NCBI GenBank assembly: GCA_950022655.1
Contig: OX465583.1
Span: 15,213,298-15,277,297 of the forward strand
Direction of reading: 5' to 3'
Length of the DNA: 64,000 nucleotides
Source: Alentia gelatinosa
Taxonomy: Eukaryota; Annelida; Polychaeta; Phyllodocida; Polynoidae
Positions 40,973 to 53,483 of this stretch are shown one piece after another. Position numbers and translations under genes: made by a program. The notes below the pieces were generated by a model. The model searched no databases and had not been told where the DNA came from. It worked only from the letters and a program-made list of their open reading frames with translations. Each line of letters starts with the position of its first letter. The first letter of the stretch is position 1.

Positions 40973-41191
40973 AAAGGCGTATCCCACTATCACGATTTGA
41001 GCCTCCGACACACTACGATAGCCTTACGACAAGCGTTCCGATGAAAAAAATGAAATTTTTATCAGAAAAACGAGTCTAGCTTTCACGATGGACCCGTTCC
41101 TTCCGATAATTTTTTTTTCATCGGAACGCTTGTCGTAAGGCTATCGTAGTGTGTCGGAGGCTCAAATCGTGATAGTGGGATACCCCTTTTA
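40973..41191. mobile_element. Near-perfect foldback MITE, TIR GTATCCCACTATCACGAT
   Basis: The arms (about 40976-41050 and 41115-41188) match over about 70 bp with very few differences, beginning GTATCCCACTATCACGAT and including CGATAGCCTTACGACAAGCG. The loop is about 65 bp. The outer bases (AAAGG / CCTTTT) are less alike. Confidence 0.88.
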
Positions 41192-42375
41192 AGCATAAAA
41201 CATGCCACAAGTGCCATGTCATGGACCCATCCATTTAATAAAGCCGTCCTCCACCCTCCAAACCTCCAGCATTCCTGAAATCTAATGTTCGGACTCATCT
41301 AGACATCGACTGATACCCTTTTGTTCTCAAAGATTACCGCAATATACTCTGTCTCTCACCATATCTAATTCACCGTACACTATTTATTGTACTCATATGT
41401 AATGTTAGTGTAGTTTGCCGATGTATTCATTAGATAGGATTACTGTTATCATCCATCATTGCACCATATATTTAATATCCTTGAGAAAACACTATTTGTA
41501 CTCTACTAATAATATCACAAATGGAACAAAAACGGCTCCAATGGAACATCGGGATCGTATATCACCAAATCAATGCCATAAAAAAGTTTTAGTGAGACGA
41601 ACTGGGTATGCTGGTGCCCTAACAGCGTCTCATGTGTGATGAGATAGGGCGGTCAAGAGAATGATGTAATCGTGGTCTTTGTGGAGTTCTAGTTATTTGA
41701 AATAATCAGTCTTTATGAAAAATAGTCTTACAAGAATATTTGATTATATCATTCAAGATAAGGAATCAGAAAATATTTGGGAATACATATTCCGTTTTTA
41801 TTAGATATTCATATCTTTGGGTAATTGCCTAACACAAATTGTCATCCTCCGTTACAATCAGATAACTCAGATAAAAAAAATTCTAGGTGGTAGAACCACA
41901 ATTCAAAATATTATACCCAAGTATACATAATACCAAGGTATAAAACACACCAGAAAAAATACCAAACAATCAGATAACTCGACTAGATAGAGATCTTTGC
42001 CCTGAAAATAGTATTAGCAGTCGTTGACACCGTATCACTCTTTTTTTTATGAAACTCGCCCCAGGTCTGTCCGTCACCTCCGTCAAGACGAGACATGTTT
42101 TAGGATATGGGTGAAGAGGACAGATGATTAACCAGAAGGTATTTTTATAGGAACAGATAAGCATTCACATTGTTCAACAATAGGTGGAGCGCATGTTTTA
42201 TAGGTAAAGAATTTCACATTGTTTAGCGATAGACTAGACACTTGTAGCATTCAAGTGGATATTCGTATTGTTCGCTGTTATATCTAAATTAATCTTTATA
42301 CAAATTAGAAAAGGCTGGTCATGGGTTTCTATGTGCTGCTTTTTATATTGGTGTAGTTGTTTTATTAGCCTGCTT
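41192..42375. other. No recognised feature
   Basis: AT-rich unique sequence; no exon or repeat was identified. Confidence 0.4.
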
Positions 42376-42546
42376 CAACCCCACCTCCAGTAGGGGCTGT
42401 TTGGTTTGTTGTAGATGTGCTCTTACTACACCTCCAGTAGAGGGCTATTTAGTTGGGTTTTTTTCTGTTCTTAAATACACTTCCAGTAGGTGGCTGTTTA
42501 GTTTGCTGTAGTTGTGCCCTGAATGAACCTCAAGCAAGGGGCTGTT
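42376..42546. repeat. Tandem repeat of about 57 bp, four worn units
   Basis: Units contain CCTCCAGTAGRGGGCTGTTT followed by AGTTTGCTGTAGTTGTGC-like sequence. Confidence 0.7.
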
Positions 42547-42559
42547 CCTCAGGACAATA

Positions 42560-43560
42560 AGCTCATAAGCACCCATCCCGTTACTGCAGCCCGTCCGCTG
42601 GGAGGCGCTGCGGGCGGCGGGCTGGTCGCGCACCCTGGTCTCGCCTGGATGAGATTTGATGAACTCTGAGGGTTATTAAATTCACGAGTGTCTTATTGAC
42701 GGAGCGGGACGATGACAAGCCTCGCCGACAATATCGCCGACCAGCATGAAAACCCACTCCTCTACGCGCATGCGTCAGGGCCCTGGCCGGAAGCGCAAGA
42801 AAAATAGGATTTACTTTGAAGGAGATGGACACGTTGATGCTTGGTGCAGTGGAATGTAAAAGGCGGAACCTGTCTGACGCTCTGAGGGGGTGGAGGTGTG
42901 GGTGGGGGTGGTGTTAGATATGGGGTATAGTAATATAGTTTGGTCGAGGCCACGTCCTACCCTCTCATACGCTAAATCTCTAGCTCTGGCTGTGTTCAAC
43001 TTGACATCCTGTGGCAAATGCAATTTTCTCGCTTTATGTGAAGTTATCAAGGCGGTCGCTTTTTTGTACTGACTTCGCAAGTAAAACACATCCATTAGAT
43101 GGCTTAACTTGATGACTGATTAGCGGTAACAGTGGATCCAGAACGGCCGACCACGATGGGGAGACGAGGGAGGACGACCCTGTGTGACTCCTACTGGCTA
43201 AAAACAATAACACAAGTACAAACAGAACTGTCCGATGAGAGCAGATATTGGCGGTGGTGGGTCTTCGGGGAGCTGCTCGCTTATTGCCTCTATACAAGTG
43301 ACCCAGAAAGTGTGTGGTGCCGCAGTAAGAGGCCGGGCCAGGGATAACATCGTTTGGCTTTTCGGTAAGACACTTGGCTCCCGCCCCTCCCCGCCCCCTC
43401 GTCTTCCGCCCCGGTCCCAAAGCCACTCGCCCGCTGCCTGGGCCACTGGCCCGCGGCTGGAATCACTCGCCCTGCACTGAGCAGCTCGCCCGAGCTTAGC
43501 CTATCCCAGTTCGCCAGCCCGCCACTAGAGGGCGCCACCTCGTCTATGGGACTGGGAGAC
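42560..43560. other. GC-rich region, no gene proven
   Basis: Overlapping frames are open on both strands because of base composition (especially 43130-43540), but none has a recognisable domain. Could be a promoter island. Confidence 0.3.
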
Positions 43561-43564
43561 AGAG

Positions 43565-43890
43565 TGACCGGTCAAAATTTTGTGACCAGTCAAACATGTT
43601 TGTTACATACCACATATAAAACGGGTAAATTCTGTCGGGTCCCCTTTGAGTTTCTCCAGCACATAGAGACATAGTTAACAAGATCTAGTGGCTAGTCAAA
43701 TATGTGTGTATGTGACCATACAAATATGTGTGGCGGGTCAAATAGGTGCAACGGGTCAGATATATGTGACCAGTCAAAAATGTGTGCCCAATCAAATATG
43801 TGTGTGACTAGTCAAATATGTGTGTGACTGGTCAAATATGTGTGACTATAGTCAAATATATGTGTGACTAGTCAACCATGTGTAACCTGT
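43565..43890. repeat. Minisatellite GTCAAATATGTGTGTGACTA
   Basis: About fourteen imperfect units of 18-30 bp with the core AGTCAAATATGTGTG. Confidence 0.8.
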
Positions 43891-45866
43891 GAGAAACAAA
43901 AAGAAAAATCGGCGATGGATTTCATTTTAGGCTGCAGAAGAAATTAAATATGGGTTGATTTTATCGGGGATAATCTGGGTCACAGGTTTTATAGAAACCA
44001 GGTCTGCAAGTGGAAGCACAGCAACAATACTCGAAATGACGCATCTGTATATCTTTTTGCATATCTTAGCGCATGTACCACCTTTCCGATTATTTGCATA
44101 TTGGAACGAGTGCTTGCTAAAGCTTTTGCTGATTATTTTATCGGCAGTTAGAAAAAGAGGTTTTCCACTGTCGTGATATTGAAATAAGTAAAAGGCACTG
44201 AAAATCCATACAGAATTTTTATAATCGGTGTTATATAACAACTATGACTTAAAGACAAATGCTGGTAGTTGGGTGATTTCTAAATTCTATTGGTTTTTGC
44301 AAATACCTATGGATGATATAAGTTCCTAAACTAACTGCATTTATCTTTAATTCATCCCCAACAAAATCAGTCTGTTTGGAATTGGTCTGTGATGAATTTC
44401 TTGGGACATCTATACAAGCCAATGTCCAAAATCGGAACATAGTTAGGTGGCCGAGTCGATTATACCTGGTCCCAATCGTGCATATCTGAGAACACTGTTT
44501 ACATAGTAATCGAGAGCGACCGACAAATTTCTCGGGGCCAACAAATATAAACAGGGCTATTACTTCATTACCAGAGCTACTCGGTAAATATCTACCTGCA
44601 CCTTCAAGCACAACCAAAACCAGTGAGACGTAAATTAGCCTGACAACGCAGATGGGAGCAAACCAACTCACGCTTATTGAAATCCAGCCATGTCTCTGAA
44701 ATCAAACAGTACAATAGGCCTTTTTCTATAGGCCGGTGTCGCACGTTATCTGGGTGGTTACGCAATGCCTGCGGCCAAACATACCCCTGGCAACGTATAC
44801 TTTAGCATTGAATCACTCAGTATATGAGCGTAATACGTTTATAAGACCCATGTAAATCATTTTTAGAGAAATAACAATAATTTCATCGTATTCTATGGCA
44901 TTCCAGCTCCAATTTGATGTATCATACATGCATATCACCAAAATGATACTTTAGATATAACTTAGATAACACAGGGACACCGAAACTGAATACACAATAA
45001 TACATTGGCAGGCCTAGCTATTATATGCTTATCTTTTTCCATGCTCAAACCAAGATAATTATCACCTATAAAGTTGAGACAGCCCAGTCTCATTGATACA
45101 ATACCCTTGTTTGTTCCAACAATTTAATCTGTCAAAAAACAACACTCCTGCAATCACACCCACTGTTCAAACTTTAGCTGTGATTGCTGTATATCTCTAT
45201 ATGAATACCGCTGGAATCGCGCTGTTTGTCCGAGCGGCCGCGTTACTAGACAGTGGGACGTTAGGCGGCGCTGAACGCAAACACCTGTATATCACAACCA
45301 CAAGTAGCCCAGCAGGCATGCGCGCCGTCTAGCGGAGACCACGTGACACACGGTCAGTCACGTGCAATGTTTTTATAGCGTCTTGGTCAATGATCTTTAC
45401 TGATAAACAACTCTGTCATCGTAATCTCCTCTCCTCATCTCTAAAGATAAGCACCCGCAATTGCATCAAAGGATATAATTAAGATACAGAGAGACCCCGC
45501 TGATGTGTTCCCTTAGGGAACGGAATGAATTATCAAAGCACAAGAGAATCTAAAAGAAAAACAGGGATGCAGCGAATCGCTTGGCGCCGTGTCACGTCGG
45601 GGTGATTGGGAGATAGGGACACGTCGATCCAGCTGCGATCCACGGTGCGTATAGTAAACAGACAAAAAACTATAAATATATAGGAACGACTTCTTTCCAC
45701 GTTACCTTACAGAGTCGATTCCTTTAAAAGGAAGGTGAGATTACGAAATTGAACAATCAAATTATGAATTATGAAAAAGGTTTTTAGGTGTCTGTTGTCC
45801 GATCTAAGATTTGTTCAACATTTTTCTTCAGAACCTTTTTCTACTGACGTGACCAGCTTTATCTTT
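43891..45866. other. No recognised feature
   Basis: Contains open frames up to 140 codons on the - strand (44249-44671) without a recognised domain. A CpG-richer patch lies at 45215-45370 with CACGTG sites. Confidence 0.35.
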
Positions 45867-46120
45867 TTTTTTTTTTTACGTAAACAGTGTTTATTCAAAC
45901 TTTCATGGTTACATTAAGATGAGAGTTAGTATTCTCCATCGACGAGTAAGATGTTAACACTCGTGTGTTTTAAATGTGATTATATAGAACGACCTGGCCA
46001 CGCTGTATAAGCTACAAAACGAGATGGGAACTTAGGTCCATACGGAAAGAGGCTTTTGGTCGAGTTCCGTATGAAACATATATTATTAACATAGCTGTTG
46101 TTCTTTTCAACTTCCATTTA
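45867..46120 (-). mobile_element. Minus-strand poly(A) retroposon end next to a partial H2 copy
   Basis: A T-run (45867-45879) followed by CAGTGTTTATTCAAAC gives a - strand AATAAA about 20 bases before a poly(A) tail. From about 45985 the words GAACGACCTGGCCACGCTGT and AGAGGCTTTTGGTCGAGTTC resemble one half of an H2 hairpin. Confidence 0.45.
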
Positions 46121-46393
46121 ATAGATATAAATTAAGAACTGTTAATTCTATGAATGGCTAGTAGGAGAGATGGAGCGGGGTGAGGGGTGAGCTTGCGGTA
46201 GGACAATGAAAGATATCGGAGAATGCTCGCGTTAGATAAGTGTTGTCCGTATTTTAATATTCTTTTCCTCGCCTAAATCCTTCGGAAGGACAGTTTATAG
46301 TGAAAGCCACCCAGTGATTGGTTCTTCTATATGTCTGTCGAGGGCGCTACCAGAGGTGCAGAATTAAAATCAGAGGGTCCTGGGGGCTGTTTA

Positions 46394-46677
46394 AGGCCCG
46401 GCGTCCACCTACTACGATATGGCACCGATATGCCCTACGATGCACCTCCCGATAAAAAATCAAAATCGCGTCGGAAGGTTACCTAATATCGGGGCAGTTG
46501 ACCACGTTTCTGCGATTAGACACCGATAAAAACCCCATACAATGCATGGTGAATTGGCATGTCTAGACATATGTCTACGATTTTGCACCTTCCCGATATG
46601 GCACCGATTTTGACATTTTGTATCGGTGCCATATTGGGAGGTCTACGATTCTATCGTAGTAGGTGGACGCCGGGCCT
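46394..46677. mobile_element. MITE of the GGCGTCCACCTACTACGAT family, copy 2
   Basis: 284 bp from AGGCCCGGCGTCCACC to GGTGGACGCCGGGCCT. Flanked by TA/AA so that TAA stands on both sides if the first A is counted outside. Confidence 0.92.
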
Positions 46678-46796
46678 AATACCTGATAGGATTCTTCTAT
46701 GACGGTCATATGCGCTTTGCGGCAAATACAGCCATTACGCTGATGTATAGAAGAGGAAATGTGTCAATATACAGCCGATACATGCACTTACGCGAT

Positions 46797-46818
46797 GGCG
46801 TATATATATATATATATG
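46797..46818. repeat. Short TA microsatellite
   Basis: About 20 bp of TA repeats. Confidence 0.85.
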
Positions 46819-46869
46819 AATAAACTGGTGGTTTTCGCGCAGTGTTTATTATTTGTAAATAATACACTA

Positions 46870-47160
46870 TCATTAGTTCTGGGGCTGGTGTTATTGGCAG
46901 TAGTTGAGATATAAACGTGAGTCTGGGCTTATACTTGGGCTTGTTTTTGGGGTTGGTGGCTGGGCTGATGGTGGTTGGGCTGATGGTGGCTGTTGGTGAG
47001 ATGTAAACGTGAGTCTGGGCTTGTGGTGGGGCTTGTGGTCCGAGCTGGTGGTTGGACTGATTGCGGTTGAGCTGACGGTGGAGCATGACTGAATTGTAAA
47101 CGTGAATCTGGGCTGCTGTTGGGGCTCTTGGTGGTAGCTGTGACTGGCCGCGCCCGATTA
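46870..47160. repeat. Worn tandem repeat with TAAACGTGAGTCTGGGCT
   Basis: The word TAAACGTGARTCTGGGCT recurs near 46912, 47004 and 47097 (period about 90 bp), with GGGCTGATGGTGG sub-repeats between. Confidence 0.7.
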
Positions 47161-47451
47161 GCTGCCACTCTCAGAGATGAAAGTCACCCCGGCAGGGCGC
47201 CGGTAAACGCGGCGTGTCGGCGTCGCGTGTGGAGGCACTCACCCGTGACGTCGCATCACTTATAATTAGACACAGTAATGAACGAGCCCGCCGCCAGGCC
47301 TCCCACTCCTCAAAACTTAGACAGGGATCAAAGATGCCGCTAACCAAAAGACGTCTTCTCTGTGAGGATTTGTATTTTAACCTTTAATCAAAGAGTGACC
47401 TCTGGGTGACCTTGGTAGAGGACTCGGACCGGTGAGCGTTTAAGGGGGTGG

Positions 47452-47478
47452 TGACGTCACGGCCAGGTGGTGACGTCA
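47452..47478. promoter_or_regulatory. Two CRE/ATF sites 19 bp apart
   Basis: TGACGTCA at 47452-47459 and 47471-47478, each within GGTGGTGACGTCACGG, i.e. a duplicated 19-bp unit. Such perfect palindromes bind CREB/ATF-type factors. No gene start is evident next to them. Confidence 0.55.
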
Positions 47479-47924
47479 CGGGGGTGAGCATCTCATAGGA
47501 GCGGCGTCTGCTAAAAATAGAAGTCAGTCTGATCAGTACCTGAAGATGTCCTGTGTTTGGAGAGTGAGACTCTTCATCCTAGATCTCCCAACAGAGTTTA
47601 TGGAGGCCACTTACAGCCTTGATAATTCAGTAGGGAGTAATCATAAAGCATAGCTTGTTAACAAACTTTTAGTTTTAGTGTCCACCATTTTATCAGGTGC
47701 ACTGTGTGATAGCGCTGACTCGTCACACTGACCAAGACGATAGGTTTTTCTTGGAGTTTTTATTCCCAAATTTAAATAGGTTGTTATCAATACTTTCCCT
47801 TGGCTATTCCGCATGATTATCGTGTCAGACAAGAGAGTTAATTCCATCTATGCTCTAGTGTCAAAGGGAACAAATGTGAAAGACGGATAGAAATAACTTT
47901 ATGACTGAACTTTTATATTAGCCT
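47479..47924. other. No recognised feature
   Basis: No gene or repeat was identified. Confidence 0.4.
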
Positions 47925-48070
47925 AGATGTCCATAGGCTTAACATTTGAAACTTGTTCTCAACAGGCTGTTATAATAAGCAAGGTTGACCTTAGGCCATT
48001 TGATTGTCATTACGTTCAAATCAAGTAAATACATTTATGAGGGATCTGGGGAGGGAGAAGCTTAAAGTTC
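47925..48070 (+). mobile_element. H1 element, partial copy F
   Basis: The anchor GTCCATAGGCTTAACATTTG is clear (47929-47950) and is followed by AAACTTGTTCTCAAC, close to copy C. No hairpin remains. Confidence 0.5.
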
Positions 48071-48774
48071 AAGCATTGATAGGCAGAACACCCTACCTGT
48101 CTATTCATTTGGACCGGTATCTAGTCTAAGTGGGGAAGTATTTCTGCAATACCTTTTAAAGTTTCTCCATTAATGAAGCATAAATGGGGTTTCCAAGTTT
48201 TACATCGTATCTCCCCAAAGTGGTAAGTTTAAACACCATTGGAGACCCGAGTGCGATCCTGTTGAGTGAAATGTAAGGAGACTATCGAAGTAAAATGCCG
48301 AAGAAAAAAAATCTTCGTTTATCGCAACAAACGGGGTTATTTATGAATGATATGTTTGATGAGTGGACCTTAGGTTCTCGTTGAGATCGATTCCCTCTTT
48401 TAACGCGGAAATATCTTTTTTCCTTATCTGAAAAAGCAGAACAGCAGTGTAACGTTTAACATACTTATCACACCTATCCTGCTTTTCTAGTAGAAGATAT
48501 TCTCATATATTTTGCGACTTATATGACTTGAATCCGTGAATCGTGTGACAAATCTACCTCAATGTGATTAATAGTAACGAAAACGATAGCTCAAAGCAGT
48601 TCAATCATGAACCTTGTATAATTTCTTTACGACGGGAATGAATGGGTAACTCTATTCGCTAGGCATATCTTTCAGAGTGTTTAGAGAAATGAGTGACAGC
48701 CAGCATTATTAGCGGTAAGTGAACGATAACCCGTAGAGGTGAGACAGGATGGAGTTAGCGGTGACCGGAGAAGC
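48071..48774. other. No recognised feature
   Basis: AT-rich sequence; nothing identified. Confidence 0.4.
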
Positions 48775-49472
48775 AGGTTGAGATTGAGTTACTCCGCTCT
48801 GAGTGACTCCGAACAGCTCTAAGCAGGTCCGAGCAGCTCCAAACAGCTCTGAGCAGCTCGAGTAGTGCGGGGGGGATTCGGGAGAGGAGGAGCAGCTTCT
48901 GGTGGTAATATGCGGGGTGCTGGGAGGACGGGCGGCAGAGAAATGCCTTATTGGGACAGTTCTGCAGCGAACGTAGAACCCACTGAGCTGCTCATTTGTC
49001 ACTGTCATAAACTGCGCGCCACGCCCTGCGCCCTCACAGCAGGCATACACGTCACACACAGACCCCTGCACGCCACCACGGACAATAACCCTTGATGAGC
49101 TGTTCGTCAGCCTGCCCAGCAGATCCTAGAAACTACCACCAGCTACCACCAGCTCCAGGCAGCTCCAAGACGCTCAGACCGGTCTCGTCTAGTTTTAGAG
49201 CAGATTTTTGCTGAACAGCTTTGAACAGCTCTGAGCAACTCAAGGGGCTCTGAACAACGCTGATGTTGACTAAGCAGCTCCCAGCAGTTTCGCTTAGTTT
49301 TGAGAAGTTCTTATTTATGTTGAACAGCTCTGAACAGCTCTTAGCAGCTCCAAGTAGCTTGGACCACGCCAAACAATTCTGATGCATGCCACAAAGCTCT
49401 CACGCAGCTGCCAGCAGTTTCGTTCAGTTTTGAGCAGCTCTGATCTATGCCAAGGGGTTCCAAGGGACCTTT
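48775..49472. repeat. Degenerate GAGCAGCTCY array
   Basis: Many imperfect units of about 10-11 bp (GAGCAGCTC, GAACAGCTC, CCAGCAGTTTCG), densest at 48785-48865 and 49200-49460. Similar arrays occur at 49780-49880, 51765-51805 and, in reverse sense, 58505-58750. Confidence 0.8.
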
Positions 49473-49761
49473 AGGCCTGGCGTCCACCTACTACGATAGA
49501 ATCATAGACCTCCCGATATGGCACCGATACAAAATCAAAAATTAAAATCGGTGCCATATCGGGATGGTGCAAAATCGTAGACATATGTCTAGACAAGCCA
49601 ATCCACCATGCGTTGTATGGGTTTTTTATCGGTGTCTAATCGCAGAAACGTGGTCAAATGCCCCGATATCAGGTAACCTTCCGACGCGATTTTGATTTTG
49701 GATCGGGAGGTGCATCGTAGACCATATCGGTGCCATATCGTAGTAGGTGGACGCCGGGCCT
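49473..49761. mobile_element. MITE of the GGCGTCCACCTACTACGAT family, copy 3 (reverse interior)
   Basis: 289 bp from AGGCCTGGCGTCCACC to GGTGGACGCCGGGCCT, interrupting the GAGCAGCTC array. The interior is the reverse of that in the copy at 46394. Confidence 0.92.
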
Positions 49762-49884
49762 AACCAGCTACGGGCCATGCTGAGCAGTTCCAATGTGAAC
49801 AGTTCTGATCTATGCCAAGAAGCCCCGAGCATCTACGATCTATCCCTCCGAGCACTTCTGAGCAGTTCTGAATAACTCCCATCG

Positions 49885-50510
49885 CTACTTACGGTATGCA
49901 GATGATTTAATCATCTATGTATCGAGTTATTCTGTTAATGTACTGCAAAATAATATTGATTTCTTATCCAACTGGTGTTAGAGAAACGGCGTAGCTGTAA
50001 ATGTGGCAAAAACTAAATCCATGTGGAATTCAACTCAACATAGAATTAAACAATGTCCGCAGTTGTCTCTTGAAATGGACAACCTGCAAATATTGTGTTG
50101 TAAACATTACAGATATCTGGGTATCACTATAGGCGAACAATTTACCTGGTCAAAGCATGCAGATGATCTGGAAAAAAAATATAAGTGAAAAAAGTGTTCG
50201 AATTTGCTAAGTTACGAAAATGTCTAACTTGGGATGCTGTGAAAAGTATATATCTATGCAGTATCATACCCCACTTTGAATACTGTTTGATTGAAAGTAT
50301 GAAAAAGAGTGATGTTTCGATGCTAGATAAACTGAACCGGAGAGGGTTGAGAACCGTTTTTGGAACATTATCTAGACTTGAACAACAACAGAAATGGAGA
50401 AAAAATGTAACATTGATCAGTTATCTACAAGAAGGAAGCCTCGTGTTTCACCATATCTACAAGAAGGACCCGACAACTACTGTATATACAAGAAGGAATA
50501 AAAATTGATC
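49885..50510 (+). pseudogene. Truncated LINE (non-LTR) reverse transcriptase
   Basis: It starts abruptly within the RT at RYADDLIIYVSSYSV (the YADD catalytic box) and continues NNIDFLSNWC, a stop codon, then NGVAVNVAKTKSMW and YRYLGITIGEQFTWSKHADD. After a frameshift near 50186 follow LRKCLTWDAVKSIYLCSIIP, HFEYCLIESMKKSDVS and LDKLNRRGLRTVFG, the C-terminal region typical of Jockey/CR1/RTE-like LINEs. 5' truncation is usual for these elements. Confidence 0.85.
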
Positions 50511-50777
50511 TTCACCAGCCACACCGTAAACCAAGACTACGTCAGTCTTAAAGAACCCATATTACAGGGGAGACCGTGCATGGAATGATTCAAAGAAAGA
50601 ACTTCAAATGTGTGAAAATTTAGAATCGTTAAAGAAACTTGTAGAGAAAACCGAGATTGAATTGAATAAGTGCAACATTAAATCAACCTCTTCATACATG
50701 TAGCTGATGTACATTGGCATGTTTTTATATATATACATCCACATTTCACGCCAGCGTATGTGGCGTATACTATGGAG

Positions 50778-51087
50778 AAACCAAACAAGAGTTAGTCATG
50801 TTGTTGTTTATTGCACGACGGCAAAATTGCGTATTTCTACGCGAAGCGAAGCCGAGAGCAGGAATAAGCGATCTTGCCGGAGTGCGATGAACAATAACAC
50901 GACTAACTCGAGTTTGGTTTAGAATGTATCCTACCCCGCCCATCTAAATTACTTCTACATTAACAGATTACGTCATTTGTCAAGTGTATCCCACTAGAGC
51001 GATATTTTTCTTTTTTCTGAACTCCAGACCAAATACAGTGATCCAATGTTAAGCCTTTGTAGGTTTTTATTAGGTGTAGGATAAAAT
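50778..51087 (-). mobile_element. H1 modular hairpin element, copy H
   Basis: On the - strand the module (51087-50925) has TTATCCTACACCT, the anchor AGGCTTAACATTGGA and GGGGTAGGATA. The hairpin (50778-50920) has arms AAACCAAACAAGAGTTAGTC / GACTAACTCGAGTTTGGTTT and the tip CTCGGCTTCGCTTCGCG. Confidence 0.8.
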
Positions 51088-51764
51088 ACTGTTTATCTTT
51101 GTATACGGATGCGCAAGGGCTGTATCTGCTGCCAAGCATCTTTCCCCTGTTGTATACATTCCTTACTAACCCATGTTCCTGTTTCAATGATGTTTTTCTT
51201 GTACTGAAAATGTTAACTTAGATCAGCTTATTGCCCAGAAAAACTTCCGTATGGAGAGAGGACAATAAATACTCTAAAAAAAAAAAGCACATATGAGAAG
51301 AAATATCCTGTGTGTGACATACATCGGTTGTATACATATCATATACGTTTGGCATATACGCATGTATATAACCTGATAAAAATAATAAAAGGTTTGGCAC
51401 CCTGTCTCCCCCCCCCCTTCGTCTGAAGTGTTGGTAGAGTACCTGCCCTCCCCAACTCGGAGAAAAGATAATAACTAGTTTTAGAACGATTTTATAATCA
51501 AAATTGATAATATAACATTGGATTTTCCACATACCAAGGACTTAATAACTAATGGCAAATGAAATAAAAACAACAGTGGTGTCCCCTAGGTGCAGAGATC
51601 GGAATTATTGGATAGTGGGTAATTACAACAGAATCAGGCGTATAAATATGTATATGACATATATGACTGCAACATGGACGCTTATATACATCTATAGATG
51701 AAGCGTATACACGCTGTGCGGTCTTGACTACTCAACAACCTCAAGCCATTGCGACCATTCTGAT
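51088..51764. other. No recognised feature
   Basis: A C-run near 51408; otherwise AT-rich. Confidence 0.4.
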
Positions 51765-51819
51765 CAAAGCACAGTACTGAGCAGCTTCGAGAAGCTCCAA
51801 GCATTACTGAACCGCCTCC

Positions 51820-52300
51820 CACCATATACTCCCGTCGCACAGAAATAGGCGCACACCGGAGCCTAATCCAGGCCTACTTTATAGGGGTGCGGGCATCTCG
51901 CTCTGACCTAGCCCTGCGTCTGCTGATCACCCCCTCTTCTCCTCACCCCCGCCCGCACGCTCCTCGTCCTCACTTCCCCCTGCTCCCTCCTGCTCCGGCC
52001 ACCATCAAACCTCAACCACCTCCGCGACACTGATTTTCCGCGGCGCGTCCATATTGCCGTTAACACGGGTTTTATTTAAAAAGTTAGCCGCCTGGAGCTT
52101 TTGTATGCGGGGCGGTCGTGGGTGGCGCTCCCTGGCGGCGGTTTTGGGCGTGTTACGACAGGCGGCGCTGCTGTCGAGATATGGCGAGCGCGACTGGCGT
52201 CCTCTGCCGTCCGTAAAACAAATCATCACGGTGCAGGAGGACCTGGGAATCCTGACCTCCATCAGGAGGCGAGTTAACGCTTACCTCACCGCCATCCAAC
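51820..52300. other. GC-rich patch, possible promoter
   Basis: CpG-rich from about 51890 to 52260, with open frames on both strands that have no known domain. Nothing is proven. Confidence 0.3.
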
Positions 52301-53025
52301 CATTACTAGATCTACCAACTATAGTACAATTAACATTTACATTATATCTAAAATACTAAGTCAGGACTCTATCCAATGTAGTATCATTCGAGGATTCTCC
52401 TTAGACGTGGCTTTTTTTTCTTTTCTTTTTTTTTCTCCATAAATACAGATTGGGGGAGTGGGGTGGGACCTCCCATCCATATTTATTGTCCATGGCGTTG
52501 AGACCTCCAGTTGTATTTGATCTTTTTCCAGGGGTAATTGGCCCTATCACTATCCTGGCATTCGAGGATGACGTCCAGTTTTTAGAACTCAATGTGTTAC
52601 TATTTCATTGGTCGCCTTTTGCTTGCCGATGATATACATTTTCCTATATTCTGACCTTCACTTTCCTCTTTGTCCCGGCACAAGATTGAATCTACTTCCT
52701 TCTTGCATGAGCGCGCTAGTTTCTAAAAATATCCCATCTGTTGCGAATTCTTGAGTTTTTCTTTTCCATGTCTCTCAAAGTCTTTTGGGTGTGAACATAT
52801 ATATGTTTGATGCAGAGAAGTTGGGAGTATGAGAGATTCCTCTAACCACTTAATAGGAGGCCTGTTATGTAGTCCAGGTATTTCTTTGCTGTTGTTGTTG
52901 TTGAAAGATTAGAGGTCACTGGTGGAAGTCAGACACAATAATATTTTTTGTAAGTGGTTATTTTGAAAAATGTTTATTGACAAATGGTTCATATATAAAA
53001 TTGCATGATTTTCAACTATACAGTA
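52301..53025. other. No recognised feature
   Basis: T-rich runs near 52408-52435 could be a retroposon tail; otherwise nothing identified. Confidence 0.35.
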
Positions 53026-53482
53026 AGAGGGTGCGTCCACCAACCACGACAAGGCTACGACAAGTGCCGACATGAAAGTTCCAATCGCAGCCTTGTCGCA
53101 GCCTTGTCGTGAGAAGAGCATTGTCGGGACAGCGGTGTCGGGGCGTGTCGTAGACGTTGCCGGTTTCCGTAAAAAAGGCGCCCATGGTTCCGACACACTA
53201 CGACAGTGATATCGAGGAAACCACAACACTCCACGACAAAGGTCCAGTCGTAGCAAAAATCGAACATGTTCGATAGTGTCGTGGCCTTGTCGGAGGGCCT
53301 CCGACAGGCCCCCGACAATCTTCGTGTCGCAGCCTGTCAGGGCCTTGTCGTAGCCTCTTGTCGGGAACTATGTTCCACCAACCACGACAAGGCTACGACG
53401 GGCCTTCCAATCGTAGAGCTGTCGTGGACCTTGTCGGAAAGCCGTTGTCGCAGCCTTGTCGTGGTTGGTGGACGCACCCTCT
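53026..53482. mobile_element. MITE of the ACGAY superfamily, GCGTCCACCAACCACGAC type
   Basis: 457 bp with ends AGAGGGTGCGTCCACCAACC and GGTTGGTGGACGCACCCTCT, rich in CTTGTCG words. It directly abuts the next MITE at 53484 and the two share the junction TAA. Confidence 0.88.
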
Positions 53483-53483
53483 A

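Noticed and set aside
43034..43538. Overlapping frames of 70-130 codons on both strands
   Set aside because: GC-rich composition explains them; low-complexity products without domains.
44249..44671. 140-codon frame on the - strand
   Set aside because: No known domain, no splice context and AT-rich codon use like the surrounding non-coding DNA.
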